DNA of 64,000 bases from Neobacillus sp. PS2-9. GTDB taxonomy: Bacteria; Bacillota; Bacilli; Bacillales; Cytobacillaceae. The stretch covers positions 149,001 to 213,000 of the forward strand of contig NZ_CP133269.1 of the NCBI RefSeq assembly GCF_030915525.1, read 5' to 3'. Each line of letters opens with the position of its first letter. Within the stretch, counting starts at the first letter, position 1. Made by a program: the position numbers and the translations under genes. Below the pieces are notes generated by a model. The model made no database searches. It had not been told where the DNA came from and saw nothing but the letters and a program-made list of their open reading frames with translations. Positions 17,427 through 25,483 of this stretch are shown piece by piece.

Positions 17427-19541
17427 ATGATGAATGTTCTTTTGTGGATTAACCTCATTGCATTTTTAGTTGTAACCGCTTACGCTGTTAGCCTATTTAT
17501 TTATGTGGTTAAGACTCGGATTGAATTTATTAAGTTGGGGAAAAAGGTCGAGTTTGATAACAATGTCAAAGAGCGGCTGCAAAAAATTTGGGTCAACGTG
17601 TTTGGCCAGAAAAAGCTGTTAAAGGATAAGAAGAGCGGCGCTATTCACGTTATGTTCTTTTACGGATTCATTCTCGTTCAATTTGGCGCCATCGATTTTA
17701 TTTGGAAAGGGCTTGTCCCAGGTTCACATCTGCCACTTGGACCGCTATATGCAGGTTTCACGTTTTTCCAGGAAATCGTTACACTGACGATCCTCGTTGC
17801 GGTGATTTGGGCTTTTTACCGCCGCTATGTGGAAAAATTAGTTCGATTGAAGCGCAATTTTAAATCGGGGCTTGTATTATTGTTTATCGGCGGCCTTATG
17901 GTTTCTGTATTGGTCGGAAATGGAATGGGCATCATCTGGCACGGGGAAGAGGCTTCATGGACTGAGCCGGTAGCTTCCCTGATAGCAATGGGCTTTTCAT
18001 GGATAGGAGAGACAGCCTCCATCGCCATTTTTTATGTGGCATGGTGGATGCACTTATTGTTCTTATTAACTTTCTTAGTATACGTGCCGCAATCCAAGCA
18101 CGCGCACTTACTGGCTGGACCGGCTAACGTTTATTTTAACCGTTTAGAAAAACCAGGTAAGTTAAAGAAAGTGGATTTTGAAGACGAAACACAAGAATCC
18201 TTTGGGGTTGGCAAAATTGAAGACTTTACCCAGCACCAAATGATCGATTTTTATGCCTGTGTAGAATGTGGACGCTGTACTAATATGTGTCCAGCAACCG
18301 GAACAGGTAAAATGCTGTCTCCAATGGACTTAATTGTGAAAATGCGAGACCACCTCACTAATTATGGTGCGTCGGTAACGTCAAAGCAGCCATGGGTGCC
18401 TACGTTTGCTTTTTCCAATACAAAAGGAAACCAAATTGCTCTAGCTGCAGCTGGTCAAGGTGCAGAAGAAACGGCTGCTGCGCTTGCATATAGCCCAAGC
18501 TTGATTGGCGAGGTCATTACCGAAGAAGAGATTTGGGCATGTACAACATGCCGCAACTGTGAAGACCAATGCCCAGTTATGAACGAGCACGTGGATAAAA
18601 TTATTGACCTTCGTCGTTATTTAGTGTTAACAGAAGGTAAAATGGATGCCGATGCACAGCGCGCGATGACGAATATTGAACGTCAGGGCAATCCATGGGG
18701 CTTAAACCGTAAAGAGCGCGAAAGCTGGCGTGAGGTACGCGAGGATGTAGAGATTCCAACTGTTAAAGAAATGAACAAAAAGGGCGAAGAATTTGAATAC
18801 CTCTTCTGGGTTGGTTCAATGGGATCTTACGATAACCGCAGCCAAAAAATTGCTCTTTCTTTTGGGAAGTTGATGAATGAAGCAGGCGTGAAATTCGCCA
18901 TTTTAGGCAATAAAGAGAAAAACTCTGGTGATACACCAAGACGCCTAGGAAATGAGTTCTTGTTCCAGGAGCTGGCGACGAAAAATATTGAGGAATTTGA
19001 AAAGGCAGAAGTGAAGAAAATCGTTACGATTGATCCGCATGCCTATAATATCTTCAAAAATGAGTACCCTGATTTCGGGTTACAGGCAGAGGTTTACCAC
19101 CATACAGAGGTTCTATATGAGCTGGTTCGTGACGGGCGCTTGGTACCGAAGCATGCAGTTAATGAAAAGATTACTTTCCATGACTCTTGTTACTTAGGTC
19201 GTTACAATGATGTGTATGATCCACCACGTGAAATCTTAAAATCGATTCCTGGCGTACAGCTGGTGGAGATGGAGCGCAACAGAGAAACGGGTATGTGCTG
19301 CGGAGCAGGCGGCGGCTTGATGTGGATGGAGGAAGAAACCGGGCATCGTATTAACGTGAGTCGTACAGAGCAAGCGCTGGCTGTCAATCCTTCTATCATC
19401 AGTTCGGGCTGTCCATACTGCTTAACGATGTTATCAGATGGAACAAAGGCTAAAGAGGTGGAAGAAAAAGTAGCAACCTACGATGTGGCTGAGTTGCTTG
19501 AAAAAGCAGTTTGTGGAGAAGTGAAAGAAATCGCATCGTAA
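17427..19541 (+). CDS. fadF: Membrane Fe-S oxidoreductase FadF (YwjF), electron acceptor for acyl-CoA oxidation
   Basis: A 704-residue fusion. The N-terminal part has about six membrane helices (to about residue 225, resembling the NarI/HdrE gamma subunit). Two 4Fe-4S sites follow (CVECGRCTNMCP, CTTCRNCEDQCP), then a CCG domain (HDSCYLGRYN, CCGAGGG, SGCPYC). It probably passes electrons from acyl-CoA dehydrogenases via ETF to quinone. The start is MMN at 17427; the second ATG, three bases on, is equally possible. A dyad in its promoter and the adjacent beta-oxidation genes support the role. Confidence 0.88.
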   Translation: MMNVLLWINLIAFLVVTAYAVSLFIYVVKTRIEFIKLGKKVEFDNNVKERLQKIWVNVFGQKKLLKDKKSGAIHVMFFYGFILVQFGAIDFIWKGLVPGSHLPLGPLYAGFTFFQEIVTLTILVAVIWAFYRRYVEKLVRLKRNFKSGLVLLFIGGLMVSVLVGNGMGIIWHGEEASWTEPVASLIAMGFSWIGETASIAIFYVAWWMHLLFLLTFLVYVPQSKHAHLLAGPANVYFNRLEKPGKLKKVDFEDETQESFGVGKIEDFTQHQMIDFYACVECGRCTNMCPATGTGKMLSPMDLIVKMRDHLTNYGASVTSKQPWVPTFAFSNTKGNQIALAAAGQGAEETAAALAYSPSLIGEVITEEEIWACTTCRNCEDQCPVMNEHVDKIIDLRRYLVLTEGKMDADAQRAMTNIERQGNPWGLNRKERESWREVREDVEIPTVKEMNKKGEEFEYLFWVGSMGSYDNRSQKIALSFGKLMNEAGVKFAILGNKEKNSGDTPRRLGNEFLFQELATKNIEEFEKAEVKKIVTIDPHAYNIFKNEYPDFGLQAEVYHHTEVLYELVRDGRLVPKHAVNEKITFHDSCYLGRYNDVYDPPREILKSIPGVQLVEMERNRETGMCCGAGGGLMWMEEETGHRINVSRTEQALAVNPSIISSGCPYCLTMLSDGTKAKEVEEKVATYDVAELLEKAVCGEVKEIAS

Positions 19542-19562
19542 GTGTGGTTGTCAATGAGTTAG

Positions 19563-19640
19563 AATAGCAAAGGTTGAGATTTTCATTCAAAATTTTAGGA
19601 ATTTTGTGTAAAACATTTCAACTTTTGCTATTTTTTATGT
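19563..19640 (+). terminator. Likely terminator after fadF
   Basis: Arms AATAGCAAAGGTTGA (19563-19577) and TCAACTTTTGCTATT (19618-19632) pair over 15 bp with one G.U, followed by TTTTTT. The 40-base loop is unusually long. Confidence 0.65.
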
Positions 19641-19656
19641 AAAATAGAAAGTAAGA

Positions 19657-19671
19657 ATAAAACGCTTACAT
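19657..19671 (-). promoter_or_regulatory. Candidate cre site upstream of the thiolase operon
   Basis: On the minus strand ATGTAAGCGTTTTAT matches the cre consensus at all but one defined position. It lies about 50 bases upstream of the predicted -35 of the thiolase operon. Carbon catabolite control of acyl-CoA degradation would be sensible. Confidence 0.45.
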
Positions 19672-19707
19672 TTCCTTTTTTATTTTCGTACGTGGGCAGT
19701 GAGTTTT

Positions 19708-19762
19708 TTGTTAAACGATCTGGCTTGCGTTATTTTTTGAGATTTTTTCGAGCGAGCGTTCA
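19708..19762 (+). promoter_or_regulatory. Predicted thiolase promoter with downstream GAGCRAGCGYTCA dyad
   Basis: TTGTTA (19708-19713), 17-base spacer, TATTTT (19731-19736). The imperfect dyad GAGCGAGCGTTCA (19750-19762) would lie just after the transcription start, a repressor position. The TetR-type protein encoded at 24774 is an obvious candidate. A near-identical sequence occurs upstream of glyA (52187-52200). Confidence 0.35.
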
Positions 19763-19834
19763 GTCGCCGGAAACAGATGGGGTATTTTTGTAAAAATATA
19801 AGACTGAATATTAGGAAAAGGGAGAGTGTTTTGA

Positions 19835-21022
19835 ATGGGAAAAACGGTTATTTTGAGCGGAGTAAGAACGCCATTTGGAAAACTTGGGGGTGCTTTAAGT
19901 AGTTTCACGGCTTCACAGCTAGGAGGAATCGCGGTAAAGGAAGCGTTGGTGCGCGCAGGCGTTAAGCCTGAAGAGGTAGGGGAAGTTATCCTCGGAACGG
20001 TTTTACAAGGGGGTCAAGGACAGATTCCGTCGCGCCAGGCAGCTCGTCATGCAGGTTTGCCGTGGGAAGTTAAAACAGAAACGATTAATAAGGTGTGTGC
20101 GTCTGGCATGCGCAGTGTGACGTTGGCCGATCAAATTATTCGCGCGGGCGATGAGGAAGTCATTGTGGCAGGCGGAATGGAATCCATGAGTAACGCACCG
20201 TACATTTTACCAAAGGCAAGATGGGGCTTTAGAATGGGCGATTCACAAGTGAAGGATCTCATGATTCATGACGGCTTGAGCTGCAGCTTTACAGGTGTTC
20301 ACATGGGAACATACGGCAATTCAACGGCAGAGGAAATGGAGATTTCTCGTGAAGCGCAGGATGAGTGGGCGTTACGAAGCCATGTTCGCGCACTTGAGGC
20401 GATTGAGAGTGGGAAGTTAGCGGAGGAAATCGTCTCGGTAGAAGTGTCGCAGCGAAAAGGGGAACCGATTGTTGTGTCTACTGACGAGGGGCCGCGAAAC
20501 GATACTTCGTTAGAACGCCTTGCTAAATTGGCACCTGTATTCAATTCAAAGGGGACCATTACGGCGGGGAACGCACCAGGAGTGAATGACGGTGCGGCTG
20601 CCCTCGTGTTGATGAGCAAGGAGCGCGCGGCTCGTGAAGGTCGTGAAATCGGTGCGGTGATTCTTGGTCATGCGGCTGTCGCTGTCGAAGCGAAGGATTT
20701 CCCGCAAACACCGGGCCTTGTGATCAATGAGATTTTAAGGAAGACGGGCAAAAGCTTGGAGGAGATTGACTTAATTGAAATCAATGAGGCATTTGCTGCT
20801 GTTGCTTTAGCAAGTGGGAAAATTGCTGGGCTAGATCCGGAAAAGGTCAATGTGAATGGCGGTGCGGTCGCACTAGGGCATCCAATTGGTGCTAGCGGTG
20901 CGCGGATTATCATCACATTGATGCATGAATTGAAGCGCCGCGGCGGCGGAATTGGAATTGCAGCTATTTGCAGCGGCGGTGGCCAGGGCGATGCGGTGAT
21001 GATTGAGGTGCCGAAGGCTTAG
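19835..21022 (+). CDS. Acetyl-CoA C-acetyltransferase (thiolase)
   Basis: Reversibly condenses two acetyl-CoA or cleaves 3-ketoacyl-CoA. The 395-residue product has the acyl-carrying Cys in [11 protein letters not shown] (about residue 89), the His in [18 protein letters not shown] (about 352) and the second Cys in CSGGGQGDA (about 382). The ATG is preceded by AAAAGGGAG. It heads a cassette with hbd-like, two acyl-CoA dehydrogenases, a TetR regulator and icmF. B. subtilis MmgA and YhfS are alternatives by similarity, so no symbol is given. Confidence 0.93.
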   Translation: MGKTVILSGVRTPFGKLGGALSSFTASQLGGIAVKEALVRAGVKPEEVGEVILGTVLQGGQGQIPSRQAARHAGLPWEVKTETINKVCASGMRSVTLADQIIRAGDEEVIVAGGMESMSNAPYILPKARWGFRMGDSQVKDLMIHDGLSCSFTGVHMGTYGNSTAEEMEISREAQDEWALRSHVRALEAIESGKLAEEIVSVEVSQRKGEPIVVSTDEGPRNDTSLERLAKLAPVFNSKGTITAGNAPGVNDGAAALVLMSKERAAREGREIGAVILGHAAVAVEAKDFPQTPGLVINEILRKTGKSLEEIDLIEINEAFAAVALASGKIAGLDPEKVNVNGGAVALGHPIGASGARIIITLMHELKRRGGGIGIAAICSGGGQGDAVMIEVPKA

Positions 21023-21067
21023 TTTGTTCGTTTTGGTAGTTTAATAATTTCCAAATAATGTTTAATT

Positions 21068-21190
21068 GCACAAAACACCGGGATTTTGGCACAAATCAGT
21101 CCGATTTTTGCACAAAACACATCAAAATTGGCACAAAATACCGTGAAAATGACACAAAACATAAAACACCTTAGAAATCGGCACAAAACC
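21068..21190. repeat. 21-bp phased degenerate array, GCACAAAAC core (six units)
   Basis: Cores start at 21068, 21089, 21110, 21131 and 21152 (exact 21-bp steps; the last is ACACAAAAC). After an 8-base duplication-like insertion, another follows at 21181. Units begin (A/G)CACAAAAC and end AAATTG or AAAATG, with about six variable bases between. It lies between thiolase and hydroxyacyl-CoA dehydrogenase genes in the same direction. The same core recurs at 31954-32067. Confidence 0.9.
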
Positions 21191-21253
21191 TAGTTTAATT
21201 TATACAAAAATACGTTTGGTCGGACTCGCTCCGGCCAATCTGGAGGGGAAAAC

Positions 21254-22105
21254 ATGAAGGTTTCGAAGGTAATGGTAATTGGAGCGGGACAAATGGGTTC
21301 GGGAATCGCCCAAGTTTGTGCCCAAGCAGGATATAACGTGTTATTAAATGACTTAAAGCCTGAATTCGTGGAACGCGGCTTAGGGGTTATTAATAAAAAC
21401 CTTTCCCGCAACGTCGATAAAGGCAGAATGACCAAGGAGCAAAAGCAGGAAGTGCTGGCAAGACTTACTGTTTCAACCGATCTAACCGATTCTGCTGGAG
21501 TAGACCTCGTCATCGAGGCAGCCGTTGAAAATATGGAAATCAAAACAAAAATCTTTGCTCAATTAGATGAAATTGCTCAAGCGCATACCATTTTAGCGAG
21601 CAATACCTCGTCCCTGCCAATCACAGAGATTGCTGCAGCGACGAAGCGTCCGGAAAAGGTCATCGGCATGCACTTTATGAATCCAGTGCCAGTGATGAAG
21701 CTAGTGGAAATTATTCGCGGCCTAGCAACAGCGGATGAAGTCTATCAAGTGATTGAAGACATGACAAAAACGTTAAGCAAGGTGCCTGTAGAAGTTAATG
21801 ATTTCCCTGGCTTTGTTTCAAACCGAATTCTCATGCCAATGATCAACGAAGCGATTTACACGTTGTATGAAGGCGTGGCAACAAAGGAAGCGATTGATGA
21901 GGTCATGAAGCTCGGCATGAATCATCCGATGGGGCCGTTAACTTTGGCTGACTTTATTGGGTTAGATACATGCCTGTACATTATGGAAACACTCCATGAA
22001 GGCTTCGGCGACGATAAATACCGTCCATGTCCATTGCTTCGAAAATATGTAAAAGCAGGATGGCTAGGCAAGAAAACAGGACGTGGATTCTACACGTACG
22101 AATAG
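21254..22105 (+). CDS. 3-hydroxybutyryl-CoA dehydrogenase
   Basis: NAD(P)-dependent oxidation of 3-hydroxyacyl-CoA to 3-ketoacyl-CoA. The 283-residue single-domain enzyme has a Rossmann motif VIGAGQMGSGIAQ (about residues 8-20) and GMHFMNPVPVMKLVEI with the catalytic His (about 136-151). The family ending YTYE is present. CTGGAGGGG precedes the ATG. It is equivalent to MmgB/Hbd of other bacilli. The only material between it and the thiolase is the phased array. Confidence 0.93.
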   Translation: MKVSKVMVIGAGQMGSGIAQVCAQAGYNVLLNDLKPEFVERGLGVINKNLSRNVDKGRMTKEQKQEVLARLTVSTDLTDSAGVDLVIEAAVENMEIKTKIFAQLDEIAQAHTILASNTSSLPITEIAAATKRPEKVIGMHFMNPVPVMKLVEIIRGLATADEVYQVIEDMTKTLSKVPVEVNDFPGFVSNRILMPMINEAIYTLYEGVATKEAIDEVMKLGMNHPMGPLTLADFIGLDTCLYIMETLHEGFGDDKYRPCPLLRKYVKAGWLGKKTGRGFYTYE

Positions 22106-22217
22106 GAACGGAAGCATTTTATAAAAAAATACACAAAAACCAGGTGGGTCACTGCGATACATACACTTCTGTGATCTCCCCTGGCAAACGAATCCACCTT
22201 AAAAAGGGGAGAGACAA

Positions 22218-23348
22218 ATGAATCTGACATTCACAGAAGAACAAGAAATGATGCGAAAAATGGTCCGTGATTTTGCGAATAGTGAAATTGCTCCATTCGT
22301 CGAGAGGATGGAAAAAGGAGAGTTCCCGCGAGAGATTCTCCGTAAAATGGGCGAGCTTGGTTTGATGGGGATTCCAGTGCCTGAAAAATACGGCGGGGCT
22401 GAGATGGATTTCACCTCCTATATTATTGCCATCAATGAGATTTCGAAGGTAAGTGCCACACTGGGCGTAATTTTATCGGTGCATACGTCGGTGGGGACGA
22501 ACCCGATTCTTTATTTCGGAACGGAGGAACAGAAGCAAAAGTATGTGCCGAAGTTAGCTTCATGTGAATACTTAGGGGCTTTTTGTTTAACCGAGCCGAG
22601 CGCTGGCTCAGATGCAGCAAGCTTGAAGTCGCGTGCGGTTAAGAAGGGTAACCATTATGTCATCAATGGCTCGAAGGTATTCATTACCAACGGCGGTGAG
22701 GCGGACATTTATATTGTGTTTGCCAGCACTGAACCTAAGTTGGGCACAAAAGGCATTGCTGCTTTTATTGTTGAAAAAAATACCCCTGGTCTGATTATCG
22801 GGAAGGATGAACACAAAATGGGGCTTCACGGCTCGAGGACCGTACAGCTTACGTTCGAAGATATGCGTGTTCCGGTGGAAAATCTTCTCGGCAACGAAAG
22901 TGAAGGCTTTAAAATTGCCATGGCCAACCTAGAGGTCGGTCGCATCGGCATCGCTACCCAGGCACTTGGTATCGCGGAGGCCGCACTGTCTGCCGCATCG
23001 ACCTATGCGAAAGAGCGTCACCAGTTTGGCAAGCCAATAGCGGCACAGCAAGGAATCGGCTTTAAGCTGGCTGACATGGCGACAAGTGTGGAGGCTGCGA
23101 AACTATTAGTCTATCGCGCGGCTGATTTACGGTGCCGTGGGGTGAAATGTGGAATGGAAGCATCAATGGCAAAGTTGTTTGCCACTCGAACAGCGGTAGA
23201 GGTAGCAACCGAAGCGATCCAAGTGTTTGGCGGCTACGGTTATACGGAGGATTACCCGGTGGAGCGCTATTTCCGTGATGCGAAGGTAACCGAAATCTAT
23301 GAGGGTACGAGCGAGATTCAGCGGATCGTCATTAGTAAGTATTTGTAG
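22218..23348 (+). CDS. Acyl-CoA dehydrogenase (short-chain type), first copy
   Basis: An FAD enzyme of 376 residues that desaturates short or branched acyl-CoA and passes electrons to ETF. The family motifs FCLTEPSAGSDAASLKSRA (FAD/substrate loop) and IYEGTSEIQR, which contains the catalytic Glu (about residue 363), are present. GGGGAGAGAC sets the start. It is about 60 percent alike to the next gene by eye, so the pair probably arose by duplication. Its TAG stop codon is part of the first unit of a 21-bp phased array. Confidence 0.93.
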   Translation: MNLTFTEEQEMMRKMVRDFANSEIAPFVERMEKGEFPREILRKMGELGLMGIPVPEKYGGAEMDFTSYIIAINEISKVSATLGVILSVHTSVGTNPILYFGTEEQKQKYVPKLASCEYLGAFCLTEPSAGSDAASLKSRAVKKGNHYVINGSKVFITNGGEADIYIVFASTEPKLGTKGIAAFIVEKNTPGLIIGKDEHKMGLHGSRTVQLTFEDMRVPVENLLGNESEGFKIAMANLEVGRIGIATQALGIAEAALSAASTYAKERHQFGKPIAAQQGIGFKLADMATSVEAAKLLVYRAADLRCRGVKCGMEASMAKLFATRTAVEVATEAIQVFGGYGYTEDYPVERYFRDAKVTEIYEGTSEIQRIVISKYL

Positions 23349-23482
23349 ATAAAAATGGATTTTGTGTAGATATCTCCCCAAATCGTGTAGATAAACTGTA
23401 AAAGTGTGTAGATATTCGACCAATACATGTAGATAAATTGCAAAAGTATGTAGATAAATACAAAAAACGTGTAGATATCCCA
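23342..23482. repeat. 21-bp phased degenerate array, GTGTAGATA core (seven units, starts in a stop codon)
   Basis: GTAGATA starts at 23345, 23366, 23387, 23408, 23429, 23450 and 23471, an exact 21-bp period over seven units. The first unit supplies the TAG stop of the upstream acyl-CoA dehydrogenase. The last ends right before the AAAGGAGG of the next gene, so the array fills the whole 149-base gap. The core is the same as at 1650-1782. Confidence 0.92.
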
Positions 23483-23497
23483 AAGGAGGACCTGAAA

Positions 23498-24637
23498 ATG
23501 AACTTTAAGTTAACCGAAGAACATGAAATGATCCGGAAAATGGTTCGTGATTTTGCTAGAAACGAAGTGGCGCCGACTGCGGCTGAGCGTGATGAGGAAG
23601 AGCGCTTTGACCGGGAGATTTTTGACAAAATGGCGGAGCTTGGCTTAACGGGAATTCCATGGCCGGAAGAGTATGGCGGAATTGGCAGTGACTATTTAGC
23701 TTATTGTATCGCCGTTGAAGAGCTTTCCCGCGTCTGTGCATCAACAGGGGTGACTCTTTCTGCGCACACGTCGCTTGCTGGCTGGCCAATCTTCAAATTC
23801 GGCAGCGAAGAGCAGAAACAAACGTATCTTCGTCCGATGGCAGAAGGAAGCAAGATTGGGGCATACGGCTTAACAGAGCCTGGCAGCGGTTCGGATGCGG
23901 GCGGCATGAGAACAACGGCTCGCTTAGAAGGTGACCATTACGTTCTAAATGGCTCAAAAATATTCATCACTAACGGCGGCATCGCTGATATTTATGTGGT
24001 GTTTGCATTAACTGATCCGTCCAGCAAACAAAAGGGTACAACTGCTTTTATCGTCGAAAAAGACTTCCCAGGCTTCTCTGTTGGGAAAAAAGAAAAGAAA
24101 CTCGGCATCCGTTCGTCACCAACGACGGAAATTATTTTCGAAGATTGCAAGGTTCCTGTTGCCAACCGACTTGGTGAAGAAGGCGACGGCTTTAAAATTG
24201 CCATGATGACACTGGATGGCGGCCGTAACGGAATTGCAGCGCAAGCGGTAGGTATCGCGCAAGGTGCATTGGATGCAGCGGTTGACTATGCAAAGGAACG
24301 CCAACAATTTGGTAAACCCATCGCCGCACAGCAGGGAATCAGCTTTAAGCTAGCTGACATGGCGACTGGAATTGAAGCTGCAAGACTATTAACCTATCAA
24401 GCAGCATGGTTGGAGTCAAAGGGCCTTCCATACGGAAAAGAGTCCGCGATGTCTAAATTATTTGCGGGTGACACAGCGATGAAGGTAACAACGGAAGCGG
24501 TTCAGGTGTTTGGCGGCTACGGCTATACAAAGGATTATCCAGTCGAACGTTTCATGCGTGATGCAAAAATCACGCAAATATACGAAGGTACACAGGAAAT
24601 TCAGCGCCTAGTTATTTCAAGAATGATTACGAAATAA
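23498..24637 (+). CDS. Acyl-CoA dehydrogenase (short-chain type), second copy
   Basis: A 379-residue FAD acyl-CoA dehydrogenase. It has [19 protein letters not shown] and [10 protein letters not shown] with the catalytic Glu (about residue 366). The ATG at 23498 has AAAGGAGG eight bases upstream; reading further upstream runs into the repeat array and is rejected. Two such genes in series with an isobutyryl-CoA mutase suggest use on branched and straight short acyl-CoAs; the split of substrates is unknown. A family A palindrome follows two bases after the stop codon. Confidence 0.93.
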   Translation: MNFKLTEEHEMIRKMVRDFARNEVAPTAAERDEEERFDREIFDKMAELGLTGIPWPEEYGGIGSDYLAYCIAVEELSRVCASTGVTLSAHTSLAGWPIFKFGSEEQKQTYLRPMAEGSKIGAYGLTEPGSGSDAGGMRTTARLEGDHYVLNGSKIFITNGGIADIYVVFALTDPSSKQKGTTAFIVEKDFPGFSVGKKEKKLGIRSSPTTEIIFEDCKVPVANRLGEEGDGFKIAMMTLDGGRNGIAAQAVGIAQGALDAAVDYAKERQQFGKPIAAQQGISFKLADMATGIEAARLLTYQAAWLESKGLPYGKESAMSKLFAGDTAMKVTTEAVQVFGGYGYTKDYPVERFMRDAKITQIYEGTQEIQRLVISRMITK

Positions 24638-24639
24638 AT

Positions 24640-24761
24640 AGAAAAGCGGAAGCGCCTTGTTCAGCCCCGACAGGCAAATGTTCTTCGGTGGGAAAAGTCC
24701 GAATTTTGACTTTTTCTGCCGAAGGTTATTTGACCCGAGGGGCTAGGCGCTGGAGCTAGAC
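24640..24761 (+). repeat. Palindromic repeat family A, copy 3
   Basis: Full-length copy inserted between the second acyl-CoA dehydrogenase stop and the tetR ribosome binding site, which it nearly touches. The inner arms (TTCGGTGGGAAAAGTC / GACTTTTTCTGCCGAA) differ from copy 2 but still pair. Confidence 0.9.
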
Positions 24762-24773
24762 AGGAGGCGGTCG

Positions 24774-25451
24774 ATGGGAATGAAAAAGCGGGAAGTACAG
24801 GCTTCGGTCAAGGATGAGCGCCTGGTTCAGAAGCGGCGCGATCAGATGATCAAAGGGGCCGTGACACTTTTTAAACAAAAGGGGTTTCACCGGACGACGA
24901 CGAGGGAAATTGCGAAGGCAGCGGGCTTTAGCATTGGGACGCTTTATGAATACATTCGCACAAAAGAGGATGTTCTCTATTTAGTATGTGACAGCATTTA
25001 TGATCATGTTAGTGACCGACTTCAGAAAGACTTGGCCTTGAAAAAGGGAACATTGGAAAGCTTGAAGCTTGGGATTGCCAACTTTTTTCAGGTCATGGAT
25101 GAAATGCAGGCAGAAGTGCTCGTGATGTATCAGGAAGTGAAGTCCCTATCTAGGGACGCCCTTCCGTATGTGTTGAAAAAAGAGATGGAAATGGTGGCTA
25201 TGTTTGAAAATCTGCTCACGCGTTGCGTGGAAAACGGGGAACTGACGCTGACGGAAAAGCAGGTAGAGCTGATTGCACATAACATCTTTGTTCAGGGGCA
25301 AATGTGGGGCTTCCGCCGCTGGGCACTTAGAAAATTATTTACGCTCGAGGAGTACATTGATTTGCAGACCGAGATTTTGTTATCGGGGATTGGCGGCGAC
25401 GTCACGAGTGCCGAAAAACGTCTGGAAAACGAAACGAATCGCACCCGATAA
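24774..25451 (+). CDS. TetR/AcrR family transcriptional regulator of the acyl-CoA cassette
   Basis: A 225-residue regulator. The N-terminal HTH (about residues 20-70) contains [18 protein letters not shown] and [18 protein letters not shown]; the C-terminal helical part would bind an acyl-CoA or similar ligand. AGGAGG precedes the ATG and directly follows a family A repeat. Its place inside the cassette, 32 bases before icmF, suggests it represses these genes. It is not clearly orthologous to B. subtilis FadR. Confidence 0.88.
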   Translation: MGMKKREVQASVKDERLVQKRRDQMIKGAVTLFKQKGFHRTTTREIAKAAGFSIGTLYEYIRTKEDVLYLVCDSIYDHVSDRLQKDLALKKGTLESLKLGIANFFQVMDEMQAEVLVMYQEVKSLSRDALPYVLKKEMEMVAMFENLLTRCVENGELTLTEKQVELIAHNIFVQGQMWGFRRWALRKLFTLEEYIDLQTEILLSGIGGDVTSAEKRLENETNRTR

Positions 25452-25483
25452 ATAGAGTTCATTTTTCAAAAAGGGGGAGTACG

